DNA of 64,000 nucleotides from Amycolatopsis granulosa (lineage in GTDB: Bacteria; Actinomycetota; Actinomycetes; Mycobacteriales; Pseudonocardiaceae), in the NCBI RefSeq assembly GCF_011758745.1, contig NZ_JAANOV010000001.1, positions 1,550,001-1,614,000 of the forward strand, given 5' to 3'. The position numbers and the translations under genes were made by a program. Below the pieces are notes generated by a model, which made no database searches, had not been told where the DNA came from, and saw nothing but the letters and a program-made list of their open reading frames with translations. Each line of letters begins with the position of its first letter. The stretch's first letter is position 1. This document shows positions 7,587 to 15,985 of this stretch, piece after piece.

Positions 7587-7613
7587 GACGAGACGGTGTG
7601 GCGAGACGTGACA
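7587..7613 (-). promoter_or_regulatory. ECF41-dependent promoter
   Basis: On the minus strand, TGTCACG (7613..7607), 16 bases and CGTC (7590..7587) lie upstream of the AhpD-like gene. The published ECF41 consensus is TGTCACA-N16-CGTC, so there is one mismatch and exact spacing. Confidence 0.8.
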
Positions 7614-7707
7614 CGTCGGCTCAGGACACCTGCCGCACCCGCCGGTCGCGGACCGCCGAGGCCGATGAGCTCCGCGCCGGGCTACGCCGCGCCGGCAGTC
7701 TATTCGC

Positions 7708-8051
7708 ATGACGAACGACCAATCAGCAAGCGCGCGACAGGCGCCCGTCACCGTCGTCGGCCTCGGTCCCATGGGCCTCGCCCTCGCCGGAACGCTGCTG
7801 GACCACGGCGCTGGGCCCGATGCTCGCCCAGGCGGCTCCCGTCCTGGACAGGGTGCTACCCAGGCGATCTCGGCACCTTGGAGATGAACCTGAACGCACT
7901 GGACCACATCACCCGCACCGCCCAGGAGCAGGGCGTGCACACGGGCCAGCCGCGCCTGATGCGGGAGATCGCGGCACGGGCGATCGCGGACGGCCACGGC
8001 GGCAAGAGCTACCTGGCCGTGTCCGAGGTTTTCAAGAACACGGCACGCTAG
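7708..8051 (+). pseudogene. remnant of an imine-reductase-like / 6PGDH-type NAD(P)-binding gene
   Basis: The first 36 codons after ATG 7708 encode a Rossmann start (VTVVGLGPMGLALAGTLLDHG). A different frame then gives the end of the same family (DLGTLEMNLNALDHI...KSYLAVSEVFKN) to a TAG at 8051. Full-length proteins of this family are about 290 residues, so roughly 170 central residues are deleted, with at least one frameshift. The last 4 bases overlap the end of the convergent membrane-protein gene. No function should remain. Confidence 0.8.
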
Positions 8052-9832
8052 CCACGCAGGGCGCGGACGTCCCAGACCCAGACGCCGTCGACGTAGCGGG
8101 CCGAGGCGCCGATGAGCTGGTCCACCGCCTGGTGCAGCGCGTTGCCGTTGGCGATCGGCGCGAGCACCACCGCATCGGCCTTCCAGTACTTCAGGTCCTC
8201 GATCGCCTGGGCGCGCTGCGCACCCGTCACGTCCGGGACGTCGCCGCTGGACCGGACCTGGGCCAGCAGCTCCGCGGTCGGCCGGTTCGCCGCGCCGTAC
8301 CGGCCGCGCCGGTCGTCCGGTCCGATCGGCCCGACGAAGTACCCGCCGGGCACCGGGAAACCGAGCCCCGCCTGCACCTGCCAGTTCAGCGCCCTGGCGT
8401 CACCATCGCTGGGCAGCGGCACCGTGACCAGCGAACCGGACCCGACGTACTGCCGCCACGCCCCGTCGGTGAAGAACGCGGGCGTGTCCGGCCGGAGCTC
8501 GGTCTTCAGCGGCGTCGGCGCGACCGGGATCAGCACCGCGGCGAGGGCTCCCAGCCACAGGAACCGCACCGGCAGGTCCCGGTCGCGGAAGTTCGGGGCC
8601 GCCCGGAAGACGCGCTCGGTGGCGATCGCCAGCAGCGCGGCGATCGCCGGGATGCAGCCGATCGCCAGCCGTGACTCGAGCAGCGAGTCGAACAGCGGCT
8701 GCTCGAACAGCAGCTTCCACGGGCCCGGGATACCGGTCTCCCGGTGGTTGACGATGATCTGGACACCCAGCGACAGCCACGCCATCAGGAACATCGAGAT
8801 CGCTGCGGCGCGCGCCAGGACGTTGCGCCACAACCACACGGTCAGCACCACCATCAGGATGATGAGCGGCCAGCCGAAGAACGCGTTCTCCTCGGTGCGG
8901 TTCATCGACACGTCCGCGGCGGCCTGCGGCGCGCCCGCGATCGACTCCGTCGCGAACCGGGTGAGGGCCGCGGTGTCGTTGCCGACCGGGCCGTGCTCGA
9001 TCGTGCGGTAGCTCTGCGACCCGAAGAACTGCCACCACAGCGGGTAGATCGTGATCGCGACGGCGATGATCGCGGCGATGGCCAGTCCCCCGGCCATCGG
9101 CTTGACCATGCGCAGCGCCTCGCGTGGCCGCGACACCGCGTAACCCGCGGCGAACAGCACGAACGCCATCATCATGATCAGCAACGGTTCCTCGCCCAGG
9201 AACACCTGGTAGGCGAGCATCAGACCGAGGATGATGCCGTCGCGCACCGGCCGCCGGCCCTGCGCGAGCCGGATCAGCCGCAGCACGATGAACGGGATCA
9301 GGAACAGCACCACGAAGTTCGGGTGCGCGTTGCCGTGCGAGACCATCGCCGGCGCGTACCCGCAGAAGGCGCCACCGATCGCGGCGGCCGTGCGGGAACC
9401 GACCAGGTGCCGGGAGAACACCCAGTACCAGGCGGTCGCGGTGCCGGCGAGGCCACCGGTGAGCGCGATCGCCCAGGTGACGGTGGGGCCGAACAGCTGG
9501 GTGACCGGCGACAGCGGGATACCGAGGCCGAACATCGCCGTGTTGGCCATCAGGTTGACGCCGACCGGGTAGTTCTGCAGGTCGCTGAAGAGCGGGTTCT
9601 CCCAGTGGAAGACCGCGTGCGCGGTGACCGCGAAGAACCACTCCCACATGTTCTGGTCCTGGAAGCTGTTGGCCATGTAGCCGCCGCGGCCCAGGTTGGT
9701 CCACAAACCCGCGTAGAGCACGAACGCGGCGACGACGTAGCAGCCGATCACCAGCGCATCCGCGCGGGTGAACCGGCGACGTTCTCCTCCGGCCTCGGGC
9801 ACGTTTTCGGGCGCCTCCAGCAAAGCGGTCAC
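8048..9832 (-). CDS. polytopic membrane protein, GT-C/YfhO-like
   Basis: 594 residues with about ten to eleven hydrophobic segments between 25 and 430, then a C-terminal extracytoplasmic domain of about 160 residues (AFFTDGAWRQYV to VWVWDVRALRG). The first loop contains QDQNMWEWFF, acidic as in GT-C lipid-linked glycosyltransferases, and an HGNAHPN motif lies further on. A role in transferring sugars to cell-envelope glycans is plausible but unproven; YfhO/DUF2079-like membrane proteins are alternatives. The start chosen is GTG 9832 (V-T-A-L-L). The open frame further upstream runs through the serpin gene and is a shadow. It lies 11 nt downstream of the serpin gene and may share its transcript. 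Confidence 0.75.
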   Translation of the reverse strand: MTALLEAPENVPEAGGERRRFTRADALVIGCYVVAAFVLYAGLWTNLGRGGYMANSFQDQNMWEWFFAVTAHAVFHWENPLFSDLQNYPVGVNLMANTAMFGLGIPLSPVTQLFGPTVTWAIALTGGLAGTATAWYWVFSRHLVGSRTAAAIGGAFCGYAPAMVSHGNAHPNFVVLFLIPFIVLRLIRLAQGRRPVRDGIILGLMLAYQVFLGEEPLLIMMMAFVLFAAGYAVSRPREALRMVKPMAGGLAIAAIIAVAITIYPLWWQFFGSQSYRTIEHGPVGNDTAALTRFATESIAGAPQAAADVSMNRTEENAFFGWPLIILMVVLTVWLWRNVLARAAAISMFLMAWLSLGVQIIVNHRETGIPGPWKLLFEQPLFDSLLESRLAIGCIPAIAALLAIATERVFRAAPNFRDRDLPVRFLWLGALAAVLIPVAPTPLKTELRPDTPAFFTDGAWRQYVGSGSLVTVPLPSDGDARALNWQVQAGLGFPVPGGYFVGPIGPDDRRGRYGAANRPTAELLAQVRSSGDVPDVTGAQRAQAIEDLKYWKADAVVLAPIANGNALHQAVDQLIGASARYVDGVWVWDVRALRG

Positions 9833-9843
9833 TTTCTCAACCC

Positions 9844-10959
9844 TCAAGGTTCGACAACGCGGGCGAAAAAGTAGAACACACCTGTCGCGGCATGCCGTAC
9901 GAGGAGCAGGAAAGGCCGGTCCACACGCACCTCGACCGGGTCGGCCGGTTTCACCAGCGACAGGGTGCGGATCATGACCGCGGTGGCCGCGGCGCCCTCC
10001 AGGCCCTGCTCGTCGAGCCTGAGCACGGACTGGTGCTGCACGGCCGAGACGTGCGCGCGCGGGTCCGCGGTGAGACGGCTCAGCGGGGCTGCACCCGCCG
10101 CGAAGAGCGCGCGCACACCGAGCTGCCGAAGCGCTCCGGTGAGGTCCGACGGGCGGTTCAGGTCGATCTTCGGCAGGCGCAGGTCGACCTGGACCGGCCG
10201 GGGCGCGGCGAGCAGGGTGGTGAGCTGGTCGGTGCCCAGGCCGGGCTCCTGGTCCGCGAGGTCGCCGTCGGGCAGCAGGACGGTCGCGGTGACGCCGCCG
10301 GCGCCGGGCAGCTCGACGACCTGCCAGCCGTCCCGGTGCGCGTAGCCGAGGCGCTCGGACTGGCGCATCATGCGTACCCGGCGAGGGCCGCCCGGGCTGT
10401 GGAACTGCTCGTCGCGGGTGGTCGCGGCGCGGAACGGGTGCTGCCAGGCGACCTTGAGGTAGAGGGCGTTGACCAGGCTGGCGACGGTGTCCGCGTCGAC
10501 CGATCCCGGCGGCAGCAGCTCCGGGATGAGACCGCGAGTGGTCTCGGCGACGTCGGCGTTGATGGCGCGGCGGGCGGCGTCGGGGTCGGCGACGAACGGT
10601 GCGGTGCGGGTGGCCGCCCCCGGCCACCCGGCGAGGTCGGTGCGGAAGCCGTCGTGGACGGGCAGCCGGTCCCAGACCCAGAGCGTGTTCGCGACGGCGA
10701 GGAGCGGGTCCTCCTGGCGCGTGCGGTTGTGGAGGACGGCGGCGGCGCGGAGCAGGTCGGCCTGCTTGGCGATGTCCGGGTCGCCGCCGGTGAGCAGCTG
10801 GAGCAGCTCGTCGGCGGCCGGTCCCCCGGCGGCCTGCGTGGCCAGCCCCAGCGCGCTGGCGATCGAGTAGGGCGAGACGACCGAGTCGCCCCCGCCTCCG
10901 GCGACGACCCGGTGCACCGCGAGGCTGAAGCGCAGATGCTCACGTTCCGGCGTGGTCAC
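9844..10959 (-). CDS. serpin-family serine protease inhibitor
   Basis: 371 residues, a full-length serpin core. Seen: VVSPYSIASALGLATQAAGG (helix B region), NALYLKVAWQHPF, the hinge GLEGAAATAVMI and the closing strand VDRPFLLLVRHAATGVFYFFARV. Aligning the hinge with antithrombin puts P1-P1' at Leu-Ser in the segment RTLSL, suggesting inhibition of chymotrypsin-, elastase- or subtilisin-like proteases. P14 is Leu where Thr/Ser is usual, which could weaken loop insertion. No signal peptide is visible from GTG 10959, so it may act inside the cell or need a different start. The membrane-protein gene follows closely. Confidence 0.9.
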   Translation of the reverse strand: MTTPEREHLRFSLAVHRVVAGGGGDSVVSPYSIASALGLATQAAGGPAADELLQLLTGGDPDIAKQADLLRAAAVLHNRTRQEDPLLAVANTLWVWDRLPVHDGFRTDLAGWPGAATRTAPFVADPDAARRAINADVAETTRGLIPELLPPGSVDADTVASLVNALYLKVAWQHPFRAATTRDEQFHSPGGPRRVRMMRQSERLGYAHRDGWQVVELPGAGGVTATVLLPDGDLADQEPGLGTDQLTTLLAAPRPVQVDLRLPKIDLNRPSDLTGALRQLGVRALFAAGAAPLSRLTADPRAHVSAVQHQSVLRLDEQGLEGAAATAVMIRTLSLVKPADPVEVRVDRPFLLLVRHAATGVFYFFARVVEP

Positions 10960-11467
10960 GTCCCCGACGCTACCCGACCGGTGGTGAGCTTTTCGTGGAG
11001 CGCCGCCCGGCCCCACCGGGTGGGGGCGGGCGGAAGTGGCACCAGCGGGCAGCACTCGCGCCGCAACCACGGACGTGACCGGGCAGCCGGTGCTGCCGGT
11101 TCCGGTCCGCCGGCACCCCGCCGCACCGTCTGCTGTGGACCGTCCACGTCGGTCACCTGAACCGGATCGCCGACCATGCAGGCCCTTGCCGGTCCACAGC
11201 TCGCACGGCGCATCGAGGCACGCGTGGTGCGCTGAGCGCCACCGGCACGAGGGCCGCGCAGCCACCACGGGATCAGCGGCACCATCGCGCCATCACCACC
11301 CCGCACCGGCCGCCGGCGTCGAACCCGGGCCTCCCGTCCCCGTCACAGCCGGCACCGCACACCGAGGCACGCGTGGCACGCGTGGCACGCCGGAGCTCAC
11401 CAGGCACGCGCGGCCCGTGCCGGGGTAACCACGCGAACGGGCCGGGCGGCGCCCCGAGGCCGCCAGT
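10960..11467. other. 508-bp intergenic region with short direct repeats
   Basis: This lies between dgt and the serpin gene, both on the minus strand. I find no convincing gene. CGAGGCACGCGTGG occurs exactly twice (11214-11227 and 11363-11376). The second copy runs on into two more GTGGCACGC units and a CAGGCACGCGCGG relative near 11401. Frames through here are Arg/Ala/Pro-rich shadows. Confidence 0.5.
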
Positions 11468-12718
11468 TCAGGGGCGGCCGGTGTGCCAGCGGTGCCACGC
11501 GTGCGCCTGCGCATCCGTGAGCGAGGCGACCTGGTCGATCACCACCCGCAACCGCGCGGCGTCGTCGGGGGCGGCGTGCCACGCCGGGTGGAAGGCGGCC
11601 TCCAGCGGGTCCGGTGCGCGGGCCGCCAGGACCGTGACCAGCTCGGCCAGCAACTCCCGCTGGCCCTCCAGCACGGCCAGCCGCTGTGGGTCGCTCATCA
11701 CGTAACGCAGCGCCAGCGCCTTGAGCAGCGCGACCTCGGCCGCCACGCGGTCCGGCACCACCAGGGCCGCGTCGTAGCGGGTGAGCGGGCCCTCGCCGTA
11801 CTCGGCGCGGGTGCCGGTGACCGCCGCGGAGGCGAACCGGCCGACCAGCTCGCTCGTCATCCGTTTCACCGCGATCTGCGCCCGCGGCGTCGCGTCGAAC
11901 CCAGCGCGCGCCAGACCGGCGACGACCGGCAGGTCGAGCAGGTCACGGGCGGCGCCCTCCAGCGCGGACACCGACAGGTGCGAGAAGTGCTTGGCCGCCA
12001 GCTCCGCGACCGCGGCGCGCTCCCCCGGATCGGCGAGCACGGCCAGCGACAACCGGCCGGCCAGCACGCCGTCCTCGACGTCGTGCACCGAGTACGCCAC
12101 GTCGTCGGCCCAGTCCATGATCTGCGCCTCCAGGCAGGTGCGATCCTCCGGCGCACCCGCCCGCATCCAGTCGAACACCTCCCGGTCGTCGTCGTACACG
12201 CCGAACTTCACCGTGCCGGCCCGCCGCGGCCACGGGTACTTCGTGGCCGCGTCCAGGCACGCGCGGGTCAGGTTCAACCCCGCGTGCTCGACCTTGGGCT
12301 CGAGCCGGGTCAGGATGCGCAACGTCTGCGCGTTGGCCTCGAACCCGCCGCACGCCTGCCCCACCTCGTCGAGCGCCCGCTCACCGTTGTGGCCGAACGG
12401 CGGGTGCCCGATGTCGTGCGCCAGCCCCGCCGTGTCCGCCAGGTCCGGATCGGCCCCCAGCTCCTCGGCGATTCCGCGCCCGATCTGCGCGACCTCCAGC
12501 GAATGCGTCAACCGCGTGCGGGGCACACCGCTGATCTCGGTGCCCTCCCCCGGCCCGACCACCTGGGTCTTGCCCGCCAGCCGGCGCAGCGCGGCGGAGT
12601 GCAGCACGCGGGCGCGGTCCCGCGCGAAGGCGCTCCGGCCGTCCGGCCGCGACCCGGGAAGCGCCGCCCGCTTCGGCGCCTCGCCGAGCCACCGTTGTCG
12701 ATCGTGCTCGCTGTACAC
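11468..12718 (-). CDS. dgt: deoxyguanosinetriphosphate triphosphohydrolase-like protein
   Basis: 416 residues. HD-domain signatures: [15 protein letters not shown] (first metal His), [15 protein letters not shown] (HD pair) and the later [15 protein letters not shown] aspartate. The family cleaves dNTPs to the deoxynucleoside plus triphosphate, lowering dNTP pools. The position near dnaG parallels mycobacteria, where dgt is adjacent to dnaG. The GTG start (Y-S-E-H-D-R follows) fits homologues. A 7-bp inverted repeat lies 53 nt upstream. Confidence 0.95.
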   Translation of the reverse strand: MYSEHDRQRWLGEAPKRAALPGSRPDGRSAFARDRARVLHSAALRRLAGKTQVVGPGEGTEISGVPRTRLTHSLEVAQIGRGIAEELGADPDLADTAGLAHDIGHPPFGHNGERALDEVGQACGGFEANAQTLRILTRLEPKVEHAGLNLTRACLDAATKYPWPRRAGTVKFGVYDDDREVFDWMRAGAPEDRTCLEAQIMDWADDVAYSVHDVEDGVLAGRLSLAVLADPGERAAVAELAAKHFSHLSVSALEGAARDLLDLPVVAGLARAGFDATPRAQIAVKRMTSELVGRFASAAVTGTRAEYGEGPLTRYDAALVVPDRVAAEVALLKALALRYVMSDPQRLAVLEGQRELLAELVTVLAARAPDPLEAAFHPAWHAAPDDAARLRVVIDQVASLTDAQAHAWHRWHTGRP

Positions 12719-12770
12719 CCCGCAACTCTACGGGCGGGAACCGACGGTTTCGGTGCCCGCACGCCCGGAT

Positions 12771-12793
12771 CGCACGAGATGCCCGGTCGTGCG
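12771..12793. repeat. inverted repeat upstream of dgt
   Basis: CGCACGA (12771-12777) and TCGTGCG (12787-12793) are separated by 9 bases. It lies between the YdcF-like gene start side and dgt. The GCACGAG/CTCGTGC core recurs in the paired hairpins at 22787-22839. Confidence 0.5.
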
Positions 12794-12861
12794 GGTGCGG
12801 GATGCGGCAGGCGGAGCGGTCGCGCCGTCGCACACCTGGATCGAGAGGCGCCGGAGGAGGG

Positions 12862-13494
12862 TCAGCGGAGCCCCGTGCCCCCGATGTCGTCGGCCGGGGT
12901 CTTGGTCAGGCGGTAGAACAACAGGGCGCCCGTTTCGCGGTAGATGTAGGCGAACTGGGTCTGCCGGGTCATCACGATGGGTCCGCTGTGGGTCGGCGAG
13001 GTCCAGGTGCTCAGGCCCGAGTCGTCGGCCATCGTGCGCGCCCGCAGCGAGTGCCACGGGTCGCTGACCAGCACCGCCGTCCGCAACCCCCGTGAGGTGA
13101 GGGCAGTGGCCACCGCACGCAGGCTGCCGAGCGTGTCGCTCCCCTCGCCGACCGCCAGCGTTGCGGTGCGCGGCACCCCGTTCTCGACCAGCCAGTTCGC
13201 CCCGGCCGAGGCCTCGGTGTAGGCGTCGCCCGCCCGGTTGCCCCCCGCGGTGACGATCCGGTCGGCCACCCCGGCCTCGTACAACTGGATCGCGTGCCGC
13301 AGCCGTGCCTGGAAGATCGGCGACGGCTTGCCGTTGTACTGCGCCGCGCCGAGGACCACGATCGCGTCGGCATGGCTGCGATCGTCGTCCCGCGCGACCT
13401 GCCACACGCGGAACGCCGTCCCGCCCACCACCATCGCCAGCACCAGCACCGTGCCCAGCACGGCCCGGCGCACCCAGCTCACCCGATCACCCAT
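12862..13494 (-). CDS. YdcF/ElyC-family (DUF218) membrane-anchored protein
   Basis: 210 residues from the ATG at 13494, preferred over the ATG 9 nt upstream because GGGAGG then has proper spacing. One N-terminal membrane segment (RRAVLGTVLVLAMVVGGTAFRVW) is followed by the DUF218 domain: ADAIVVLGAAQYNGKPSP, a GVADRIVTAGGN block, the acidic EASAGANWL stretch and VLVSDPWHS. The family includes ElyC and SanA, envelope proteins linked to peptidoglycan precursor integrity; its biochemical activity is unclear. It probably faces outside the membrane. Confidence 0.88.
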   Translation of the reverse strand: MGDRVSWVRRAVLGTVLVLAMVVGGTAFRVWQVARDDDRSHADAIVVLGAAQYNGKPSPIFQARLRHAIQLYEAGVADRIVTAGGNRAGDAYTEASAGANWLVENGVPRTATLAVGEGSDTLGSLRAVATALTSRGLRTAVLVSDPWHSLRARTMADDSGLSTWTSPTHSGPIVMTRQTQFAYIYRETGALLFYRLTKTPADDIGGTGLR

Positions 13495-13518
13495 CCCGGT
13501 CATCCTCCCAGATGGGTT

Positions 13519-14124
13519 TCACAGCCAGCCGCGCTCCTCCGCCAACCGGATCGCCTCGGCACGCGTGCGGGCACCCGTCTTGCCGATCGCGGCCGACAGG
13601 TGGTTGCGCACGGTCCCGTCGGACAGTTGCAGCCGCCGCGCCACATCGGACACCGTGCCGCCGTCGCTGGCCGCCCGCAGCACCTCGTGCTCGCGCGGCG
13701 TGAGCGGGCTCGCCCCCGTCACCAGCGACTCGGCGGCCAGCGCCGGATCCACCACCCGGAGTCCGCTGTGGACCCGTCGCACGGCGTCGACCAGCTGTTC
13801 CGGCGGCGAGTCCTTCACCACGAACCCGGCCGCGCCCGCCGCCATCGCCCGCGCCAGGTACCCGGGCCTGCCGAAGGTCGTGCACACGATGATCCGGCAC
13901 GACGGCAGCGCCACGTGCAGCTCGGCCGCCGCGGTCAGGCCGTCCTTGCCCGGCATCTGCACGTCGAGCAGCGCGACGTCCGGCGCGCTCCGCGTCGCCG
14001 CGGCCACCACCTCGTCCCCTGCCCCGACCTGGCCGACCACCTCGATGTCCGGCTCCAGTCCGAGCACGGTCGCCAGCGCGCCCCGCACCATCGCCTGGTC
14101 GTCGGCCAGCAGCACCCGGATCAC
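13519..14124 (-). CDS. NarL/FixJ (LuxR-type) response regulator
   Basis: 201 residues. The receiver domain (1-120) has LLADDQ, phospho-acceptor Asp in ALLDVQMPG near 54, T in VCTTF and K in FVVKDS. The LuxR HTH (about 140-195) contains LTPREHEVL and SDVARRLQLSDGTVRNHLSAAIGKTGARTR. It starts by GTGA overlap with the histidine kinase gene and closes the four-gene operon with the ABC exporter. It presumably activates that exporter when phosphorylated (inference). Confidence 0.95.
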   Translation of the reverse strand: MIRVLLADDQAMVRGALATVLGLEPDIEVVGQVGAGDEVVAAATRSAPDVALLDVQMPGKDGLTAAAELHVALPSCRIIVCTTFGRPGYLARAMAAGAAGFVVKDSPPEQLVDAVRRVHSGLRVVDPALAAESLVTGASPLTPREHEVLRAASDGGTVSDVARRLQLSDGTVRNHLSAAIGKTGARTRAEAIRLAEERGWL

Positions 14125-15260
14125 GGCGCCTCCACCTGATCGCGCACGGGCACCTCGGCCCGCAACCCGAACCCCTCCCCGGGCCGCGCCCGGACCTGCA
14201 ACGTCCCGCCGAGCTCGGCCAGCCGCTCCCGCAGCCCGCGCAACCCGTTGCCCGCCCGGCCCGGTTCCGTCCCCCGGCCGTTGTCGGAGATCTCCATCCA
14301 GGTGCGGCCCAGCCGCACCTTGACGCGGCTCGCCCCGGAATGCCGCAGCACGTTGGTCACCGCCTCCCGCAGCACGTACCCGAAGGCGCTCTGCAGCTCC
14401 GGCCGCACGTTGTCGACCGCGCTCGGCAGGTCCGCGTCGACCTCCGCGGCCCGCAGCGCCGCCCGCGCCCCCGCCAGCTCCGCCGACAGCGACACCTCGC
14501 GGTACTCCGACACGGTGGCCCGCACGTCGGTCAGCGCGCTGCGCGCCAGGCCCTCCACCTCACGGATCTCGGCGATCGCCCGTTCCGGGTCCGCGGCGGT
14601 CTCGATCAGGCGTCGCGCCAGCCCGGCCTTGACGGCGATGGTGGTGAGGCTGTGGCCGAGGATGTCGTGCAGGTCCCGCGCCAGCCGCTCGCGTTCGGCG
14701 CTCACCGCGAGGGCGGCGATCTCCTCGTTCGCCCGGCGCAGCCGCCGCACCGTCTGCGCGAGCCGGCCCATGAAGAACATCGCGGTGGTGATGCCTACGA
14801 CCGTGCCGATGTCGGAGGCGTTCCCGTGCACGTCGTTGTGGACGAGCAGGAGCACGCCGCACCCGGACGTCGCGATGCCGTCGAGCACCAGCACCCAGCC
14901 GGGCGGCAGGCTCATCGCGATCGCGATCGTGGCGTAGAGGAGCATGTAGACGCTGGTGCCCTGCAGCAGTACCGCCCAGCCGAGCACCAGCATCACCAGA
15001 GCGAACGGCAGGCGGACCCGCATCCGCCGGTGCGAGAGCAGGAAGAACGGGAAGGTCACGTAGCACAGGCCGTAGGCGGCGAGCAGCAGCACGAGCAGCG
15101 GGTCCAGGTGCCGGCCGACCGGCACCGCGGTGACGAGGTAGAAGACCGCCCCGAAGAACGGCCAGCGCAGCACGAACGTCGGACGGGGCCGTCCGGCCGC
15201 GTGCTCGTCCCACCAGTGCGCCCTGTCGTCGGCGTCGGCCACCGTGCTGCTCCCCATCAC
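14121..15260 (-). CDS. sensor histidine kinase, DesK/NarX type
   Basis: 379 residues. Five to six membrane segments within about 30-165 form the sensor, with little extracytoplasmic domain. The HisKA_3 dimerisation helix has RERLARDLHDILGHSL (phospho-acceptor His), and the HATPase domain has REAVTNVLRHSGAS, MEISDNGRG and GNGLRGLRERL. The architecture is intramembrane-sensing as in DesK/LiaS, so membrane stress or an antibiotic handled by the adjacent ABC exporter is the likely signal. It overlaps its neighbours by 4 nt on both sides. Confidence 0.95.
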   Translation of the reverse strand: MMGSSTVADADDRAHWWDEHAAGRPRPTFVLRWPFFGAVFYLVTAVPVGRHLDPLLVLLLAAYGLCYVTFPFFLLSHRRMRVRLPFALVMLVLGWAVLLQGTSVYMLLYATIAIAMSLPPGWVLVLDGIATSGCGVLLLVHNDVHGNASDIGTVVGITTAMFFMGRLAQTVRRLRRANEEIAALAVSAERERLARDLHDILGHSLTTIAVKAGLARRLIETAADPERAIAEIREVEGLARSALTDVRATVSEYREVSLSAELAGARAALRAAEVDADLPSAVDNVRPELQSAFGYVLREAVTNVLRHSGASRVKVRLGRTWMEISDNGRGTEPGRAGNGLRGLRERLAELGGTLQVRARPGEGFGLRAEVPVRDQVEAP

Positions 15261-15985
15261 ACCCGTGCGGAGTCCTTACGGTAACGGCGGATCACCACGA
15301 ATCCGACCGCGACCGTCCACCCCGCGAGCCACAGCACGTCCTGTCCCAGGCCGGCGCTCAGGTCGGCGGTCACCGCACCACGCCCGACCTGCGCCATCCA
15401 GTAGCTGGGCAGCACGTGCGACACCTGCAGCAGCCAGTGCGGCATCGCGTCGATGGGGATGAAGATGCCGCCCAGCAGGGCCATCGGCAGCATCACCAGC
15501 TGGGTCATCGGCTGCACCGAGTCGGCCGTGGCGACCTGCCCGATGAGCAACCCGATCAGGGCGAACGGGATGGCGGCGAGCCACACCCCCAGCGTGACTC
15601 GCAGCCAGCTCCCCGCGTCGAGGGACACGCCCTCGGCGACCGCGCCGACCAGCGGCACGAGGACCACCGGTGCCAGCGCGAGCGTCAGTCCCGTCGCGGC
15701 TTTCGCGGTGAGGTAACCGGCGCCGGAGAGCGGGGTCAGCCGCAGCTGGCGCTGCCAGCCGGCTTTCCGGTCCATCGCCACCCGCGCCCCGACGAACAGC
15801 GCCGACGCCATCGCCCCGAACGAGGTCATGCTGACCATGAGCGCGGCGACCACGCCGTTGTCCCCCTTGGCGAAAATCCCCACGTACAGCAGGAACAGCA
15901 GCACCGGGAAGGCCACGGTGAAGATCAGGAACCGCGGCGAGCGCAGCACCCGGCGGATCTCCAGCAGCACGTACTTCAGGCTCAT
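15257..15985 (-). CDS. ABC-2 type exporter permease
   Basis: 242 residues, six hydrophobic segments (VAFPVLLFLLYVGIF, MASALFVGARVAM, LALAPVVLVPLVGAV, IPFALIGLLIGQVA, MPMALLGGIFIPI, LWLAGWTVAVGFVVI). The AMDRKAGWQRQLRLTPLS segment is typical of DrrB-like ABC-2 permeases. ATG 15985 overlaps the ATPase stop by 1 nt (TGATG). It forms a drug- or lipid-type exporter with the ATPase before it. Confidence 0.93.
   Translation of the reverse strand: MSLKYVLLEIRRVLRSPRFLIFTVAFPVLLFLLYVGIFAKGDNGVVAALMVSMTSFGAMASALFVGARVAMDRKAGWQRQLRLTPLSGAGYLTAKAATGLTLALAPVVLVPLVGAVAEGVSLDAGSWLRVTLGVWLAAIPFALIGLLIGQVATADSVQPMTQLVMLPMALLGGIFIPIDAMPHWLLQVSHVLPSYWMAQVGRGAVTADLSAGLGQDVLWLAGWTVAVGFVVIRRYRKDSARV

Noticed and set aside
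11036-11428. Plus-strand frame in the dgt-serpin gap
   Set aside because: Pro/Arg/Ala-rich with no recognisable domain; no start signal.
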